Assembly (NCBI GenBank): GCA_009774235.1
Contig: VSNJ01000181.1
Location: 1 to 7,615 of the forward strand
Source: Lachnospiraceae bacterium
Lineage (GTDB): Bacteria; Bacillota; Clostridia; Lachnospirales; Lachnospiraceae
Length of the DNA: 7,615 nucleotides
Direction of reading: 5' to 3'
A program made the position numbers and the translations under genes. Shown in pieces: positions 6,162 to 7,615 of this stretch. Every line of letters begins with the position of its first letter. Position 1 is the first letter of the stretch. The notes beneath the pieces are model-generated. The model was not told the DNA's origin, did no database searches, and saw only the letters and a program-made list of their open reading frames with translations.

Positions 6162-6839
6162 TTATCTTATAAGTGTATTTTGTGTCAATACATTTACATA
6201 TAATCCATCCTTTTCCTGAAAAACATCATATCCACCTTCAGGCATTCCATAATATCCTTTGTAATTCTCATCTTGCGTTAAATCACGAATACAAATATAA
6301 TATTCATTGCCTTGCTCTAATTCATAATAAGATTCACTAGATATCATAACCAGTTTTTGCAAATCTTTTTTAGAAAGTTTATCTGTTTTTGTTTTTTCTT
6401 TCGTTTCTAAATCTAAAGTATTCACATATTCTTCCATAGAAACTACACCACCACTAACTGCTATTTTTATATTTTGGGGTAGTGTTGCGTTCTCTGGAGA
6501 TATAATATCAAGTACCTTCACATTATAGGTACTATTCGGCATAATTGTATTTTTTACAAAATATTTTGTTTTTTCTTTTGTTTTTACTTGAACTTTAACT
6601 AAATAATCTGTATTTTCTAAAATGGTTTCTGGGTTTGTAACATCATAAGCCCAAGTACACTCTGCAGAAATATATGTATCTATTTTTTCCTTTGTTTCTT
6701 GTTTTGACTCAAAAGATATCTTAGTATCATTATTTCCATTTTTATCTGCTTTATCGTTTAAGACTGTTTTATTTCCATTACATCCAATACTTGAAAATAT
6801 TATAATTGCTAAAATACTAAATAAGATTATTTTCTTCAT
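6162..6839 (-). CDS. Predicted lipoprotein of unknown function
   Basis: The 225-residue product starts with a lipoprotein signal: MKK, a hydrophobic stretch (residues 4-18), then SIGC with C20 as the likely lipidated cysteine. The -3 position is Ser rather than the usual Leu, a tolerated variant. A polar linker rich in Asn, Asp and Lys follows (about 21-55), which would hold the folded part away from the membrane. Residues about 58-225 are predicted mostly beta, with patterns such as TYNVKVLDII, IKIAVSGGVVSMEEY, and YELEQGNEYYICIRD. This recalls small extracellular beta domains common in Firmicute lipoproteins, but I do not recognise a named family. AAGGAGGG precedes the ATG. The gene follows the metalloprotease by 55 bases on the same strand and probably shares its promoter. 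A lone TATAAT at 6865-6870 lacks a good -35 box. Partner, inhibitor or substrate-binding roles for the protease are guesses. Confidence 0.82.
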   Translation of the reverse strand: MKKIILFSILAIIIFSSIGCNGNKTVLNDKADKNGNNDTKISFESKQETKEKIDTYISAECTWAYDVTNPETILENTDYLVKVQVKTKEKTKYFVKNTIMPNSTYNVKVLDIISPENATLPQNIKIAVSGGVVSMEEYVNTLDLETKEKTKTDKLSKKDLQKLVMISSESYYELEQGNEYYICIRDLTQDENYKGYYGMPEGGYDVFQEKDGLYVNVLTQNTLIR

Positions 6840-6894
6840 ATACAGCCCTCCTTCTATTTATTTTATTATAATAAACAATCTATTTTTCTATGAC

Positions 6895-7485
6895 CTAATA
6901 TTTTTCATTTAAAAATGCATTAGCATCTGATGTAACACCAGTAGCAGTTCTATCTGAACGTCCATACATAATAGACCATTTTTGATCTGAAGAATATGTA
7001 TCTTTTCCTCCATAAGCATGAAGCATTTCATGAACACATGTAACTGTTCTTCTTTCAGAGGTTTTTTGATTCATCAACGGTTTATTTAATTCAATTTTAC
7101 ACCATTGCCAGTCATATTTATCTTTATCACTAACATTCATTGGAGTTTGTGAGCCTGCTTGATATGAATATGTATATGCTACTGTTGACGAATTAGCATC
7201 TGAATATTGATAAAAATCCATCTGCGATTGTTTTTTTTCTGTAGTTTTACTGAGCTTCATAGAGTTTTTATATCCCGCAGCTGGAATTTCAATTTCTGTT
7301 TCCGCTGCTCTAATATTACTTGCATAAGCCACATCCGTAGAAACCCAATAAAGTATGTTTCCTCCAGATATCATTTTTTTATTCCAGCTTATTCTATCGG
7401 CTGCCTTAACACATATAACACTAGAAAAAAACATACAAAACATAACAATAAAACAACTAATATTTTTTAATGTCCTTAATCTCAT
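6895..7485 (-). CDS. Small secreted metzincin-like zinc metalloprotease
   Basis: The 196-residue product has a signal peptide (MRLRTLKN, hydrophobic core at about 9-26, cleavage likely after VKA or VKAA at 28-29) and no further membrane segment, so it should be released. The zinc site is HEMLHAYGGKD: H152 and H156 bind zinc, E153 is the catalytic base, and D162 would be the third ligand (HExxHxxGxxD). A Met-turn candidate SIMYG (171-175) follows, and the end (TSDANAFLNEKY) resembles the final helix of small metzincins. Asp as third ligand is known from snapalysin (family M7), but the rest is not clearly that family. C129 and C150 could form a disulfide close to the active site. There is no obvious propeptide cysteine switch. 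The substrate is unknown. GGGAGG lies seven bases before the ATG. It is first in a probable two-gene unit with the lipoprotein. Confidence 0.82.
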   Translation of the reverse strand: MRLRTLKNISCFIVMFCMFFSSVICVKAADRISWNKKMISGGNILYWVSTDVAYASNIRAAETEIEIPAAGYKNSMKLSKTTEKKQSQMDFYQYSDANSSTVAYTYSYQAGSQTPMNVSDKDKYDWQWCKIELNKPLMNQKTSERRTVTCVHEMLHAYGGKDTYSSDQKWSIMYGRSDRTATGVTSDANAFLNEKY

Positions 7486-7553
7486 TTAAATCCCTCCCAT
7501 AAATATATTTTATGATTATTGGTTTAATACAGTAAAATAATATATTTTTTAAA

Positions 7554-7582
7554 ATTTTAACATAACCTTATTTATTTGTCAA
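7554..7582 (-). promoter_or_regulatory. Strong sigma-A promoter for the protease-lipoprotein unit
   Basis: The minus strand has a perfect TTGACA (7577-7582), a 17-base spacer and TAAAAT (7554-7559). Transcription should begin near 7547, leaving an AT-rich leader of about 60 bases before the protease start. No operator or riboswitch-like fold is evident in the leader. Confidence 0.75.
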
Positions 7583-7615
7583 CTTCTATATAAATATGTA
7601 GTGTCATTATATCAC

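Noticed and set aside
7207..7470. An 87-codon plus-strand frame opposite the protease gene
   Set aside because: It is a shadow of the metalloprotease gene, and its translation is Phe/His/Arg-rich without a recognisable pattern.
1..7615. CRISPR array, insertion sequence, tRNA or phage attachment site
   Set aside because: No regularly spaced direct repeats, transposase signatures, tRNA cloverleaf or integrase were seen on reading both strands.

Overview
The window looks like a piece of a low-GC Firmicute (Bacillota) chromosome, most likely a clostridial or Lachnospiraceae-type genome. The evidence is the AT-rich base composition, strong AGGAGG-type ribosome sites, TTGACA/TATAAT promoters, and a T-box leader on pheST. 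The genus cannot be read from this sequence alone. All genes but one lie on the minus strand.

Left part (1-4377, minus strand): a complete phenylalanyl-tRNA synthetase operon. A sigma-A-type promoter (4349-4377) drives a T-box leader of about 400 nt carrying a candidate UUC (Phe) specifier, the T-box motif and an attenuator hairpin. pheS (339 aa) and pheT (812 aa) follow, and then a probable terminator at about 215-271. Uncharged tRNA-Phe is expected to stabilise the antiterminator and allow both subunits of the alpha2-beta2 enzyme to be made. At the extreme left, a promoter candidate points out of the window.

Middle (4493-6124): a HIT-family nucleotide-binding protein (minus strand), then a divergent pair consisting of a LysR-type regulator (minus) and an aldo/keto reductase (plus). 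Both members of the pair are shortened. The regulator is only its 80-residue DNA-binding part, and the reductase stops at 185 residues after losing its C-terminal third. The 315-bp gap between them keeps a promoter with an extended -10 for the regulator and four GCATAA/TTATGC half-sites, three of them clustered. This looks like a once-regulated reductase locus that is decaying, or has been reduced to a small DNA-binding protein.

Right part (6090-7582): a bidirectional terminator separates the reductase from a two-gene minus-strand unit. Behind a strong promoter (TTGACA-17-TAAAAT) come a small secreted metzincin-like zinc protease (HExxHxxGxxD plus a Met-turn) and a lipoprotein of unknown function. 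Both should act outside the membrane. This exported pair is the least familiar part of the window. No tRNA, rRNA, CRISPR array, insertion sequence or phage gene was seen.
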